Origin: Amia ocellicauda
Lineage: Eukaryota; Chordata; Actinopteri; Amiiformes; Amiidae
DNA length: 64,000 bases
NCBI RefSeq assembly: GCF_036373705.1
Contig: NC_089863.1
Location: forward strand, 24,415,917 to 24,479,916
Reading direction: 5' to 3'
In this document: in pieces, positions 36,806 through 49,900 of the stretch
How positions within the stretch are numbered: position 1 is the first letter of the stretch
How the letters are laid out: the number at the start of each line of letters is the position of its first letter
Position numbers and translations under genes: made by a program
The notes under the pieces: model-generated
Seen by the model: only the letters and a program-made list of their open reading frames with translations
Told to the model about the DNA's origin: nothing
Databases searched by the model: none

Positions 36806-37411
36806 TCATTTTTGAATGACATTTTTCTGAAGGTACAAAACACTCAAAACAAACATCTTCGAATTCCTCCACGGCATAGTACAATAATTTATATTTACAC
36901 AGGTACAGTAAGAACACTGCAGTTCCCCAACGCCTGCAGGGCAAGCATCTACACCCGACCCCCCCCCCCCAGCACAGCCCACACCAGTGACTGCTTCACC
37001 CAGAAACCAGCATCATTATGACATCATTAAGGCAACAGACAGGAGAGATGTGGTCACATGGGCAGCAGGGGTCTCCCCAGGCTCCCCTCCCAAGCCCCAT
37101 CTTCTAGTCAAGCCCAGTCCAGTCCAGCAGGGTCTAAGCCCTGAAGTCTCTTAAATAGATTTCCACCATGGAAAAAAAAAAACCAATAACTGCCCACTGC
37201 ACTGCAGTGATAAGAGCTTCGCTTCCCTCTCCGTCCTTTCTTTGCAACGTACAGAAAGCCCTCAGCTGATCCCCCAACGAGCACCAACGAGCCATGTCCG
37301 TCTCTCCTCCCTGCATCTCTTCCATCTTGATCAGTGTGTCCAACTCCCCTCCATCCCAACCCCCTCTCCACCTCCGTTGTGGATCAGTGCAGTCCGCTTC
37401 CCCCCTCTCCC

Positions 37412-38654
37412 TCACTCCGTCCTCCTCCTGCCGAACACGGCCGACACGCTCCGGACGATGCCGCGCAGCCCGGTGCCCGATCCGGCCCCGCTCCCCTTCC
37501 TGGCACCGCGGGCCTCCCTGATGCGCTCCAGCAGGCCGTGGAACACCAGCAGGGCGCCGTGGTGCGCCTCGGCGGCGGACACCTCGAAGAAGCCGCAGTC
37601 CGGCCCGGCGGCCAGCGCCAGCAGCCGGCCCTCCTCCGCCGACACCTCCCGCCGGTGCTGCAGGTCCCTCTTGTTGCCCACGATGACGATGGGCGGCATG
37701 GCGACAGGCCCGCCGCCCGCCCCGCCCCGGCACCTCCGACTGCCGGCCTGGCGGATCCTCTGCACCTGCTGCCGCACCACCTGGAAGCTCTGGCGGTCGC
37801 AGATGCTGTAGACCAGGATGAAGCCGTCCGCCCAGCGCAGCTGCTCCTGGCTGATGATGCCGGCGTCGGCACAGTTCTGGACAGAGAGAGGGAGAGGGAG
37901 GTCAGGGTCTGTGCCGAGATAACAAGTGCGACTCAGGATACAAGGCTCTTGGAACCCTGGCTGAACAGAACGTCGCCAACACTCTAGAATCAGAACGCTG
38001 GACAGCACTGCGCGGGTGTCCCCCTGCGGATCGCTTACCTCCTGGTACAGAGAGTCCCAGATGTTGAAGCAGATGTCCTTGCCGTCGATCTTGTCGCTGT
38101 GGCTGTATATGGATTCTGGAATAAATAAAATGCATACATGAGTAAACGTGATCGGCAGATTCAATAAACACGGTTATTTTGGAAGTGTTTGTGGAATTAC
38201 TTTTTTACAGTTTCATGGAGCGAAAACACATCCTTTAAAAAAAAAAAAAAAAAAAGCAGCACACATTTGTCCAGGCTGCGGGTTTTGCGTGCGGGGTCGT
38301 TGCTCACCTATATCCCCGTACTCGCCGATGAATCTGCGGGTCATGAAGCGCACCGTGAGCGCTGGAGAGAGAGGAGAGGGAGATTTAGTAAGAGCGTCCC
38401 AAGTAGTTCCGATTCATTTACCAGCAACAATAACAAAATGAATAAAGTATATTATTATTAGCAATATCTATAGGAGTAGTAGTAGAGCAGTGGTACTATA
38501 GTAGTAGCATAATCAGAGGTCAATAGCAAGAGCAGCACTGAAACACTGACACTAAATTATTATTCTTGGCGTTATTGTACTCACCAGACTTGCCCACATT
38601 TTCGGCTCCCAGGAGTAAAATATTAGCCTCCACTTTGTGCTGGTTTCCCTCCAT
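37412..38654 (-). CDS. RERG-like Ras-family small GTPase
   Basis: Exons on the minus strand: 38654-38585, 38361-38308, 38115-38039, 37876-37412; 221 residues. It resembles RERGL: P-loop GAENVGKSALTVRF (about 16-29), RFIGEYGDIESIYS, RWADGFILVYSICDRQSF, GNKRDL, then VSAAEAHH, and a basic tail ending VFGRRRTE. The switch II region reads IWDSLYQE where Ras has DTAGQE, so the G3 DxxG motif is missing; human RERGL also lacks it. A Gly/Arg-rich insert (about 110-125) precedes GNKRDL. The start chosen (38654) has an A at -3 and a G at +4. An in-frame ATG 15 codons upstream (38699) has a weaker context and would extend the N-terminus. I recognise the subfamily but not the exact orthologue. Confidence 0.85.
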
Positions 38655-38819
38655 CGTCTTGGTGCTCGGATGGACGCCGGGTTTCACCTGCACAACCATT
38701 GGGAAACCGGGCGGTCGGTGAGTGAGTGTCGTTTTCCAGGAGTCTGAGGGGTTCTCGGTAATTCCGTCTGGATCTGTTTTCGCACAGAGCGCAGTCTGTC
38801 CGCCGGGCGCCGTGCGGGG

Positions 38820-38862
38820 CTTATATACCGCAGAGAAAATCTGGAATGCGGTGCTGGCCAAT
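38820..38862 (-). promoter_or_regulatory. TATA and CCAAT boxes of the RERG-like gene
   Basis: On the minus strand TATATAAG occupies 38827-38820. A CCAAT box in inverted orientation (ATTGG on the minus strand; CCAAT on plus at 38858-38862) lies about 30 bp further upstream. The predicted start is near 38795, leaving roughly 140 bp of 5'UTR. A TATA promoter suggests tissue-restricted expression, unlike the CpG promoters of the neighbouring genes. A CT/GA run at about 38938-38986 lies upstream. Confidence 0.65.
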
Positions 38863-38933
38863 CAGAGCGCAGATCGGGGGGTTGTTGATGTTTATAGGAG
38901 TTCGACAGAATGAAGGAATTCGAGACCCCCCAC

Positions 38934-38989
<56 letters not shown>

Positions 38990-39349
38990 CCCTACAGCGC
39001 CCGGGCAAAGTCTCCGAGCCGAGTAAAACATAAACTGTTTGTCGCGTCCGCACATGCGCCTACAGCACAAACACAGAGGAGGTGAGAGAGGGGGAGAAAA
39101 ACGGAGGGAGAGGGGGAGTACTTGTGAAATATAGCAGCAGGGGAGGTGAGTTTGTAGCTGGTCATTATTATTTTCAAAGGGTGTTGGGGTGGGGGGGGGG
39201 GAGAGGCCATCTGTGCTGGGAACACAGAGACAGAAAACTGCCACCTACAGCAAACCTGCACTGTCCCTCTCGGCCCCCCGTTTCTATGTCTGTCTCTCTG
39301 TCGAGGGATAGAATCTCCTCCAGGCCAAGGGTTTCTTACCGAAGTGTCT

Positions 39350-39757
39350 CAGTCAAACATTTAGTCCGTGTGTCAACCAGTTTATCAATTGGTCAATCAG
39401 TCGGTGTGTCAGTCAATCAGCTGGTGTGTCAATCAGTCAGTGTGTCAGTCAGTCAGAATTTCAGTCAGTAAGTCAGTCCGTGTGTCAGTCAGTCAGTGTG
39501 TCTGTCAGTCAGTCAGTCAGTGTGTCAATCAGTCAGTAAGTCAGTCAGTCAGTCAGTGTGTTTGTCAGTCAGTAAGTCAGTCCGTGTGTCAGTCAGTGTC
39601 TCAGTAAGTCAGTCCGTGTCTGTCAATCACTCAGTGTGTCAGTCAGTCAGTCAGAATGTCAGTCAGTAAGTCAGTTTGTCAGTCAATCAGTCAGTGTGTC
39701 AGTCAGTAAGTCAGTCCGTGTGTCAGTCAGTTAGTAAGTCAGTCAGTCAGTAAGTCT

Positions 39758-39792
<35 letters not shown>

Positions 39793-39862
39793 AGTCAGTG
39801 TGTCTGTCAGTCAGTCAGTCAGTCAGTCAGTCAGTCAGTGTGTCAATCAGTCAGTCAGTATT
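39350..39862. repeat. CAGT tetranucleotide satellite
   Basis: About 500 bp of GTCAGTCAGT repeats interrupted by GTGTGTCAGTC units and small variants. It lies between the divergent promoters of the RERG-like gene and CKS1B. Confidence 0.9.
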
Positions 39863-40009
39863 AAACATTACACAGTAAATTAATTTCCATTTAGAGGTTT
39901 ACAATACATCCTTCTACGTGCAGCAAATCACCAGATGTGCATTTCTGTTTACGTTTTCAAAACAGAACTAAAAAATCAATAACATTTTTCTCAATTGTGT
40001 CTAATTTTT

Positions 40010-40070
40010 TTTCAATGTAATGTATTGGCATGACTTACAAATTTGTGTCACCAAAGCAATTGAACATTGG
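40010..40070 (+). repeat. Dispersed hairpin-like element, copy 7
   Basis: TTCAATGTAATGTATTGGCA, TGACTTACAAATTTG, then TCACCAAAGCAATTGAAC. Diverged but clearly the same layout as the other copies. Confidence 0.55.
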
Positions 40071-40453
40071 GAAATAAATAAATAAATACATCTCAATGCC
40101 TTATGAAATGTATTAAAGTACAGAAAAAAGAAAAGGACAATATACATTATATTGTATACATAGAAAGAAAGAAAGAAAACATTAATCTTAATATACACAA
40201 TCATACATTTACTTTTTTTATCAACCGCAGAAATAACAACATACATCAGAAACTAACATTTACAATTACAATCTCTCTCTCTCTCTCTCGTTTAGTTTTG
40301 AGATCAATCATTAAATTGTCCAGGAATGCTCCTTTAGGAAATGAAGAAGAAAACAATACTGTAATAAAGGGCGCCATCTGGCGGGCGGTGTGGGGAATGC
40401 GATTGCAAACCTGGACCTGAAAGAACCCTCGTGGGGGAAAAGTTGCAGTTGTA

Positions 40454-40565
40454 GTCACATGACGAGGGTCAGCTCCTCTCCCGACCAATAGGAAACGGCC
40501 CCGATCACATGACAGGGGAGTGAGCGCTGTGTGGTTCAATGAGGAAGCGCGGCTGCTAGTTTGAA
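40454..40565 (+). promoter_or_regulatory. CKS1B promoter: CCAAT, CACATGAC and CHR-like sites
   Basis: GTCACATGAC at 40454-40463 and ATCACATGAC at 40504-40513 are E-box (M-box/USF type) sites. CCAAT is at 40485-40489. TTTGAA at 40560-40565, just after a GCGCGG motif, matches the cell-cycle gene homology region (CHR) core. NF-Y CCAAT plus CHR is the usual arrangement of G2/M genes regulated by DREAM and MuvB, which fits CKS1B. Site function is inferred. Confidence 0.5.
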
Positions 40566-40608
40566 CTATAGCGGGCAAGGAAGAAGACCTGACCAAACAG
40601 AAGACTAG

Positions 40609-40674
<66 letters not shown>
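40609..40674. repeat. TTA microsatellite in CKS1B 5' region
   Basis: About 22 uninterrupted ATT/TTA units lie about 125 bp upstream of the CKS1B start codon, probably in the 5'UTR or just outside it. Confidence 0.9.
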
Positions 40675-40799
40675 GCTTCGTCCTCGTCGTTTTTTTTGTT
40701 TTTTTTTTTAAATTTAAATACTGTACTTCCAGCAGTGTCTAAAACACCCCTCACATCGATATCTGTTATTATTAGTATCGGTTGTTGCGTCACGGCGTC

Positions 40800-42907
<2,108 letters not shown>

Positions 42908-43215
42908 AAGAGAGAGGGATGGATGGAGGGAGGGAGACAGGAGTGATGGAGGGAGAGATGGACTGAATTTGACTCGGAGGCTGAAGAGATGTGAGGAGGA
43001 GGCATGAAGGCACTTCTCCCTGCACTTCAGCCTCAGTCCTGTAGGCAGAGTACCTCTGGGAGGAGCTGGACCAGCTGAATCTGGGTCTCTGCGCCGGACA
43101 CACCTCTCTCTCTGTGCTACTCCAGGACCTGCGCGGCGCTTGTAGAATTGTGTACTGTACTATATTGCATTTTATTATAGTATATTGTACTGTTGTGTAT
43201 TGTGCTGGGCTGCAC

Positions 43216-43276
<61 letters not shown>

Positions 43277-44059
43277 GTGCGTCCATCCTTTACCCATGCC
43301 CTCTCTGTCTCGTGAAGATGACAGATGTGGGTTTGAGTTAAACAACTAAAACATAGAGTTAATTAAAATAATGTTTTGTGCCTTTTCCAAAATAACTGTA
43401 AAGCTGGTCTGTAACAATAACCATTACGAATAAATCTATTTTTTGAGAGAAAGACAGTGGGTTTTTGTCGTTTGCAGCTGTTCCAGTGTAAGAAACACAG
43501 GCGATTGGGACGGGTGATCTGCAAATTCCACAGTCGATTCCTGTTTTGTATTTAATGGTTTGTTTATTATCTTAGTCCACACTTCAACAAACTCTGGCCA
43601 TGTAGCATTGATTAATTGGTCTAGTTAAATTTGAACAATATATAGTAACTGAATCATCAATTATCTACAAATTGAAGGGATATGAACCCATGCCACTTTA
43701 TGAACACGATTTGTTTAACCTTAAAAGTGCCAGCATATTTTGCCCCCTAAAAGCACCAACGGGGTGTACTTTTAAACCCCAGTTGGAAATTATGGAAAAA
43801 TGACACTTTCTGTCAAACAGTAACACTTTTTTTATTAACCTTTTGTAACACAAGTAAATGGTTTTAAATCCCCACAATAAGCATGTATTTGAACATTTTC
43901 ACACATTCATAGTCGAATTGGTTGTTTTAAAACAAGTTGTTGTGTGTTGTGCACAGTTATTTTGAACAAATTCATCCATTGAAACTTGTCATGAACATTT
44001 TTCTGTTATTTATTCACTGATCTAAACCCAGGTAAAGCACACTACTTGTGTCATGCCAT

Positions 44060-44452
44060 TGACAGCCATGGCAGAGGACACACCGGACACCGGATTGTTG
44101 CCCCAAGAACAAGCAGGAACTAAAGACACTGCAGTGCAGGCCTGTAGAGCATCACCAGGGAAGAAACCCAGCATCTGCTGATGTCTATGGATTCCAAAGG
44201 ATTTGCAACCAAGTATTGAAACTCACAATTTAATTCATGATTATGTTAGTTTGTCCAAATACTTTTGAGATCCTAAAACTGGGGGGCCCACATATAGAAA
44301 TGGGTGTAATTCCTGCACCGTTCACCCAATTTGGATGTAACTAACCTCAAATTAAAGATGAAAGATTGTTTCCTTTCAAATCCATTGTGGTGGCGTACAG
44401 AGCCAAAATGAAGAAAATTTTATCACTGTCCAAATATTTATAGACTGAACTG
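44060..44452 (+). mobile_element. 3' end fragment of a Tc1/mariner-type element
   Basis: The segment includes a decayed transposase C-terminus (codons resembling AVQACRASPGKKPSIC). It then has CAAATACTTTTGAGATCC and ends in the inverted-repeat tip TGTCCAAATATTTATAGACT. The 5' part is missing. It ends exactly where the next element begins, sharing one TA dinucleotide (44453-44454). Confidence 0.65.
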
Positions 44453-44454
44453 TA

Positions 44455-45554
44455 CATGGTCAAAAGTATGTGGACACCAGCTCGTCACATTCCAAAATCA
44501 TGGGCATTAACGTGGAGTTGGTCCCTCTTCGCTGCTATAACAGCCTCCACTCTTCTGGGACGGCTTTCCACTAGATGTTGGAACATTGTTGAGGGGATTT
44601 GCTTCAACTCAACCACAAGAGCATTAGTGAGGTCGGGCACTGATGTTGGGTAATCAGGCCTGGCTCACAGTCAGCGTTCCAGTTCATCCCAAAGGTGTTC
44701 GATGGGGTTGAGGTCAGGGCTCTGTGCAGGCCAGTCAAGTTCTTCCACATTGATCTTGACAAACCATTTCTGTATGGACCTTTCTTTGTGCACAGGGGCA
44801 TTGTCATGCTGAAACAGGAAAGGGCCTTCCCCAAACTGTTGCCACAAAGTAGCAAACGCAAAATCGTGTAGAGTGTCATTGTTTTGCTATAGCGTTAAGG
44901 TGTCCCTTCAGTGGAACTAAGGGGCCGAGTCTGAATCATGAAAAACAGACCCAGACCATTATTCTACACCCAGACCAGTGTTCTGGCATCTGCCAAACCT
45001 AGATTTGTCCACCGGACTGCCAGATGGTGAAACATGATTAATCACTCCAGAGAACGCGTTTCCGGGGTCCAATGGCGGTGAACTTAACGTGGTGTAGCAT
45101 CGTGCATGGTGGTCTTAGGCTTGTGTGCAGCTGCTGGAAACCCATTTCATGAAGCTCCTGACGAGCAGTTCTTGTGCGGACAGTTTGGAACTTGGTAGTA
45201 ACTGTGGTAACAGTGAGCGCTTCCCGTTCTGTGAGCTTGTGTGGCCGACCACTTCACGGCTGAACTGTTGTTGGTCCTACATGTTTCCACGTCACAATAA
45301 CAGCACTTACAGTTGACCGGGGCAGCTCTAGCAGGGAAGAAATATGATGAACTGACTCGTTGGAAAGGTGGCATCCTATGACGGTGCCACGTTGAAAGTC
45401 ACTGAGCTCTTCAGCGCGGCCCATTCTATTGCCAATGCTTGTCTAAGGAGATTTCTTGACTATGTGCTAGATTGTATACACCTGTCAGCAATTGGTGTTG
45501 CTGAAATAGCCAAATCCTCTAATTAGAAGCGGTGTCCACATACGTTTGGCCATG
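44455..45554 (-). mobile_element. Tc1-like transposon, degraded
   Basis: Terminal inverted repeats CATGGTCAAAAGTATGTGGA at the left and its near complement (ATACGTTTGGCCATG end) at the right. The interior on the minus strand is decayed Tc1-like transposase with many stops and small deletions; one C-terminal fragment reads SMLLWL after the HQCPTS segment. The left flank is TA; the right TA is mutated to CA. About 1.1 kb, close to the usual length for this fish family, and clearly inactive. Confidence 0.8.
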
Positions 45555-46091
45555 CAGCATATAAATACATATTTAGTGGCCAGTTGATGTTCCTAAACAA
45601 AGATGGGAATCTCATCATGCAGTTGGAACCTAGTTGATAGCCCAAAGCATTCCAAAGTTAGAGCTTAAATTGTAATGTTTCTGTAGGCAGGATTGTTTTT
45701 TATCCTAGTGATCAAAATGGACACACAAGAGAGATTATTTTTTCAGTCCACCCACATTAACACAAAAATCATAATAAATGGAGTTTTGTTGTCAGTAACT
45801 AGTTGATTGACAAACTCCTACAATTTCAGAAAGACTGAAAAAAGGGTTTCAGAGTTCTGTCCATTTTTAACCCTTGGGGATTAAAATAACCGGCGTTGGA
45901 GCTTTTAGGGTTAATAAAATGACAGAAAAAAAGTGTTAATTAATGCTAATATGGTTGTATCGACATTATTTAAACGGAACCATTTACACATTTACACGGG
46001 GACTCATTTCAGTGTAACACCGAGAAATAAAAACAATGCAGCCCTGCTCTCTCACCTGAACTTGTTCTGTCCCCGCCCATGCCGCCATGCC

Positions 46092-46201
46092 ATTGGTCGG
46101 TGAAGATTCTAGCGGGCGCGTTGTCCGTTTTGATTGGTCCGTTGCTGAGTCCGTTAGTGTGCGCCCGGTGTCAGTCGGCTCCTCTCCTGTTAAACACGCC
46201 G
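46092..46201 (+). promoter_or_regulatory. FLAD1 promoter and 5'UTR exon
   Basis: Two inverted CCAAT boxes (ATTGGTC at 46092-46098 and 46133-46139), 41 bp apart, lie in a CpG-rich stretch. A consensus donor GCCG|GTAAGTTC ends a non-coding exon at 46201. The matching acceptor is at 46872-46873, before the coding exon. Confidence 0.6.
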
Positions 46202-46920
46202 GTAAGTTCAGGAGTAACGCGATTAGACAACCCGGGTTTAATGTTCGTGTTCTCCCGTAAAGACGGTTACATTAGAGCACGTCTTGTCATATGACAGTTT
46301 TACGTGATAATTCTTGTATTTGAACGTGTTGAATGGATGTGTAAGGAGCATTTGGCATTATTACACATCTAAAATAGTTACTATTATTGCTATCAAGTTA
46401 TCGGGGACTTTTAAAAGCCCATTATTGCAAAGACAACAGTATAGAGTCGTTTAACATCAATCCGTACACAAGATCAAGACAGATGCACAATATAGCGCCA
46501 CGCATGTCACAGCCACCTGTGGAAGGAGACCGAGCTGAGCAATTACCCGACAATAAGACTATCAAAATGCATGATTGATTATTGATTAGCAGCGAGGCGT
46601 AGTTCTAGAAGACACTGAAAGACGGATGCACAATCAGGAATGTAGGGGGCGCTCTTTCTCGCATAATACATTTGTGGGGAGGTCATTGTGTACGGACGTC
46701 GTTGTGTGGGGAGGTTATTGGGTGGTTAAGCCATTTTGTGCTGAGGTTGCCCCTTTATCTAGCAATAGGTTTGCTAATTAGAGTTTTTGTTTAATTGCTT
46801 AATTAGACCACTCACTCTTTCTATATCTCTCTGCACCTCCCTCCCTCTCTTTCTTTCTGTGTCTGCCTGTCAGTGTGGGAGCTTGTTTGACCTGGTTTCC
46901 CTCTCGGTGTGTGTGTTTGG

Positions 46921-49900
46921 ATGCTGCGTGTCGTCCTGCCAGGGTTCCGAGCGGCCAAGAGAGTCAGACGATTGGGAGGCCAGTTGTCCGTTATGGCCCA
47001 GCCCGGCTGCTGCTTCGGCACCTCCGAGACAGCAGGGAGCGCCGTCACCTCCGGCCCCAACCGTGACTCTACAGGAACGGGCGATGGCGATGTCAGCGGT
47101 GCCTCCGGCGGTGAGGCCTCCGAGACACAAGGGGGCACTGTGACAGCAGCCATTATCATCATCGGAGACGAGATCCTTAAGGTGAAAGCCCCTCTCAGAG
47201 CTGTCCTCCCTCTCTCATCCTCTCTCTCTTTTTTGCTCTGGCTCATTGCAAATGAATCTCCCTCCCTCCCTCTCAGGGTCACACTCAGGACACTAACTCC
47301 GGGTTTCTGTGCCGGGGCCTGCGCGCAGTGGGGGTGAGTGTGCGGCGCGTGTCGGTCATCGGGGACGACGTGGAGGCCATCGCCGAGGAGGTGGCCACCA
47401 CTGCGCCCCGCCACCACCTGGTCCTCACCTCCGGCGGCATTGGCCCCACCCACGATGACATCACCTTCGAGGGCGTGGCCCGGGCCTTCCAGGAGCCCCT
47501 GCAGCCCCATCCCGAACTCACCAGCCTGGTACGGCACACTCGCCTGGGAAGACTCTCCTCTCGCTTCTCCTCTCCCTCCCTGTAACTCTCTTGTTCTCGC
47601 TCTCTCTCTCCCCCCCTCCCCCTCCGGCAGGTGCAGCGGTTCTTCGGCGAGTCGGACCCATCCAGCGCCCCGATGAAGCTGGCTCTAGTCCCGGCCTCTT
47701 CCCGCCTGCACTACGGCTCCGACCTGCAGACCGGCCGGCCCCTGCGCTTCCCCCTGGTCAGCGTGCGCAACGTGTACGTCTTCCCCGGCATCCCCTCGCT
47801 GCTGGAGCGCGCCTTTGAGGTACCATCCCTCCTCTCTGCTCCTTCTCTCCCCCTCCCTCCTCTCTGCTCCCTCTCTCCCCCTCCCTCCTCTCTGCTCCCT
47901 CTCTCCTCTCTACTCCTTCTCTTCTCTCCCCCTCCCTCCTATCTGCTCCCTCTCTCCCCCCTCTCTTCTCTGCTCCTTGTCTTTCCCTCCTCTCTGCTCC
48001 TTCTCCTCTGCTCCCTCTCTCAACTCTGCTCTCCCTTTTCTTCCTCTCCCCTTCCTCTTCTCTGCTCCCTCACTTCCCTCCTCCCTCCTCTCTCCTCCCT
48101 CTCCCTCATTTCGCTCTCCCTCGCTCTGTCCCTGTCCTCTACAATCTCTCCCATCATTTGTATGTCTATACATCTGTATTATGACAGACTGTTACAGTCT
48201 ATAGCAGTGGTTCCAAACACTTTGCTAAGACCAAAAACCTCGCGGCACACCAACATGAATAAAAAAAACGAATTTACAAGGTATTGTCTCACCTGAATGG
48301 CAACGGGTTGATAAAACTATTATCACACACACATGGCGTGTTAAATATGTTAGTAGAAGAGTAATTAAAAGGGCAAATGTGTGAAGTGCAAGGAGTGGCC
48401 TTTAGTGTTATGGTAAAAAACTAGACAGATTACTATAATTACTATTTGCAGTAAATATGAATTAACAGCAAAGTATGTTCAGTTCACAATATCTTATAAC
48501 AAGTTAATTCAACTAAGTGGTTAAAAGTAACAAAGGGCATTACAATTCTTGAAAAACAATAGCACACAGATCAAACACGCTATCCTCTGTTTTATTGTAT
48601 TTGATTTAAACGTTTAGCAACTGAAATGTTTTGTTTGCGGACTGAATGCACACCTGAGCTGAGCATGATAAAAGTATATCCACTTTCCTACATTACAGGT
48701 TTAAATGTTACATTTTCACAATTTTGAATTTAGTTTGATTTCATAAAAGATTTATGAAGTTGCCAAAAAAAATTACATAACATTTTTGAGGGGATAAAAA
48801 TCTCACGGCACACTTGAGGAGTCCTCACGGCACACAGGTTGAAAACCACTGGTCTATAGGATGTCAATATGACCCCATTGAAACACTGACAGAAACAAAT
48901 GCCGGCTTTATGGTGGCATTTTGTGTGAATGGGTTATTGCAGGCATTTCAACACCATCAATTTTCCGGCAAGGATCCTAGTCTAAACGCTGGCAATTTTC
49001 CGGCAACGGGTCTGTGTGAATGGAGCAGGAAAACAATTGCCGGCAAATTACACTTCCTGTCCTGGCGTTGTCCCACATCCTGCAAAGTGCCGGCGCTTTA
49101 GCGTGAATGAGGCTCATGATTTATATAAGATCTATGCCACCTATAGCTGCCTCTATATAATGACCTAATACACCCCATCAATTTTACTGTGTGTTATGGC
49201 TTGTTTGTGCGCAGGGTCTGCAGCACCTGTTCTCGAACCCGCGCCAGAGCTTCTATTCGGCGGAGCTGTTCGTGGATGCGGACGAGGCGGCCCTGGCACC
49301 GGCGCTGACCCGGGCTCAGAGGGCCCTGGGGGGCGCGGTGTCGCTGGGCTCCTACCCGGACTGGCTGGCCAACTACCACCGGGTCCGGCTGGTGCTGGAC
49401 TCCGACTGCCCCGCCCGGCTCGACCGCGCCCGCCACGCGCTGCTGGAGGCCCTGCCGCCCGGGTCCGTGGTGACCCTGGTGACCGACCCTGTCGCAGTGG
49501 CGCCTGCCGAGGTGTACCAGCTGGCCGAGTCAGGTGAGGGGAGGGGAGGAGAGGAGAGGAGGATGCTGCGGATAGGGGACTAACTTTCTCTCTCTCTGTG
49601 TCTCTCACTGTCCCTGTCTCTTAGTGTCTGTCTCTCTCTCTATATATATGTCCCTGTCCCAGTGTCTCTCTCTCTCTATATATATGTCCGTCTCTCTGTC
49701 CCTGTCTCTCACTCTATATACATTTCCCTGTCCCTGTGTCTCTCTCTGTCCCTGTCTCTCTGTCTGTGTATCTGTCTCTCTCTCTGTGTCAAATTCAAAT
49801 TCATATTCAAATTGCTTTATTGGCATGACAGTTATACATTAGTATTGCCAAAGCATTATCAGAAAAGAAGAAAATTAATAATAATAAAAAAAAATATATA

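Larger units (their letters stand above)
43719..45910. mobile_element. TTAA-flanked (piggyBac-like) element with nested inserts
   Basis: TTAA occurs on both sides (43715-43718 and 45911-45914). The ends match as inverted repeats: CCTTAAAAGTGCCAGC at the left, and CCCTAAAAGCTCCAACG reading inward from the right. TTAA targets and CCYT ends are typical of piggyBac-type transposons. No transposase of that family is recognisable. About 1.5 kb of its length is two Tc1-like insertions (44060-44452, 44455-45554), leaving about 0.7 kb of its own sequence. Family assignment is inference. Confidence 0.5.

Noticed and set aside
40609-40674. Poly-Ile/Asn frame on the minus strand
   Set aside because: Translation of a TTA microsatellite.
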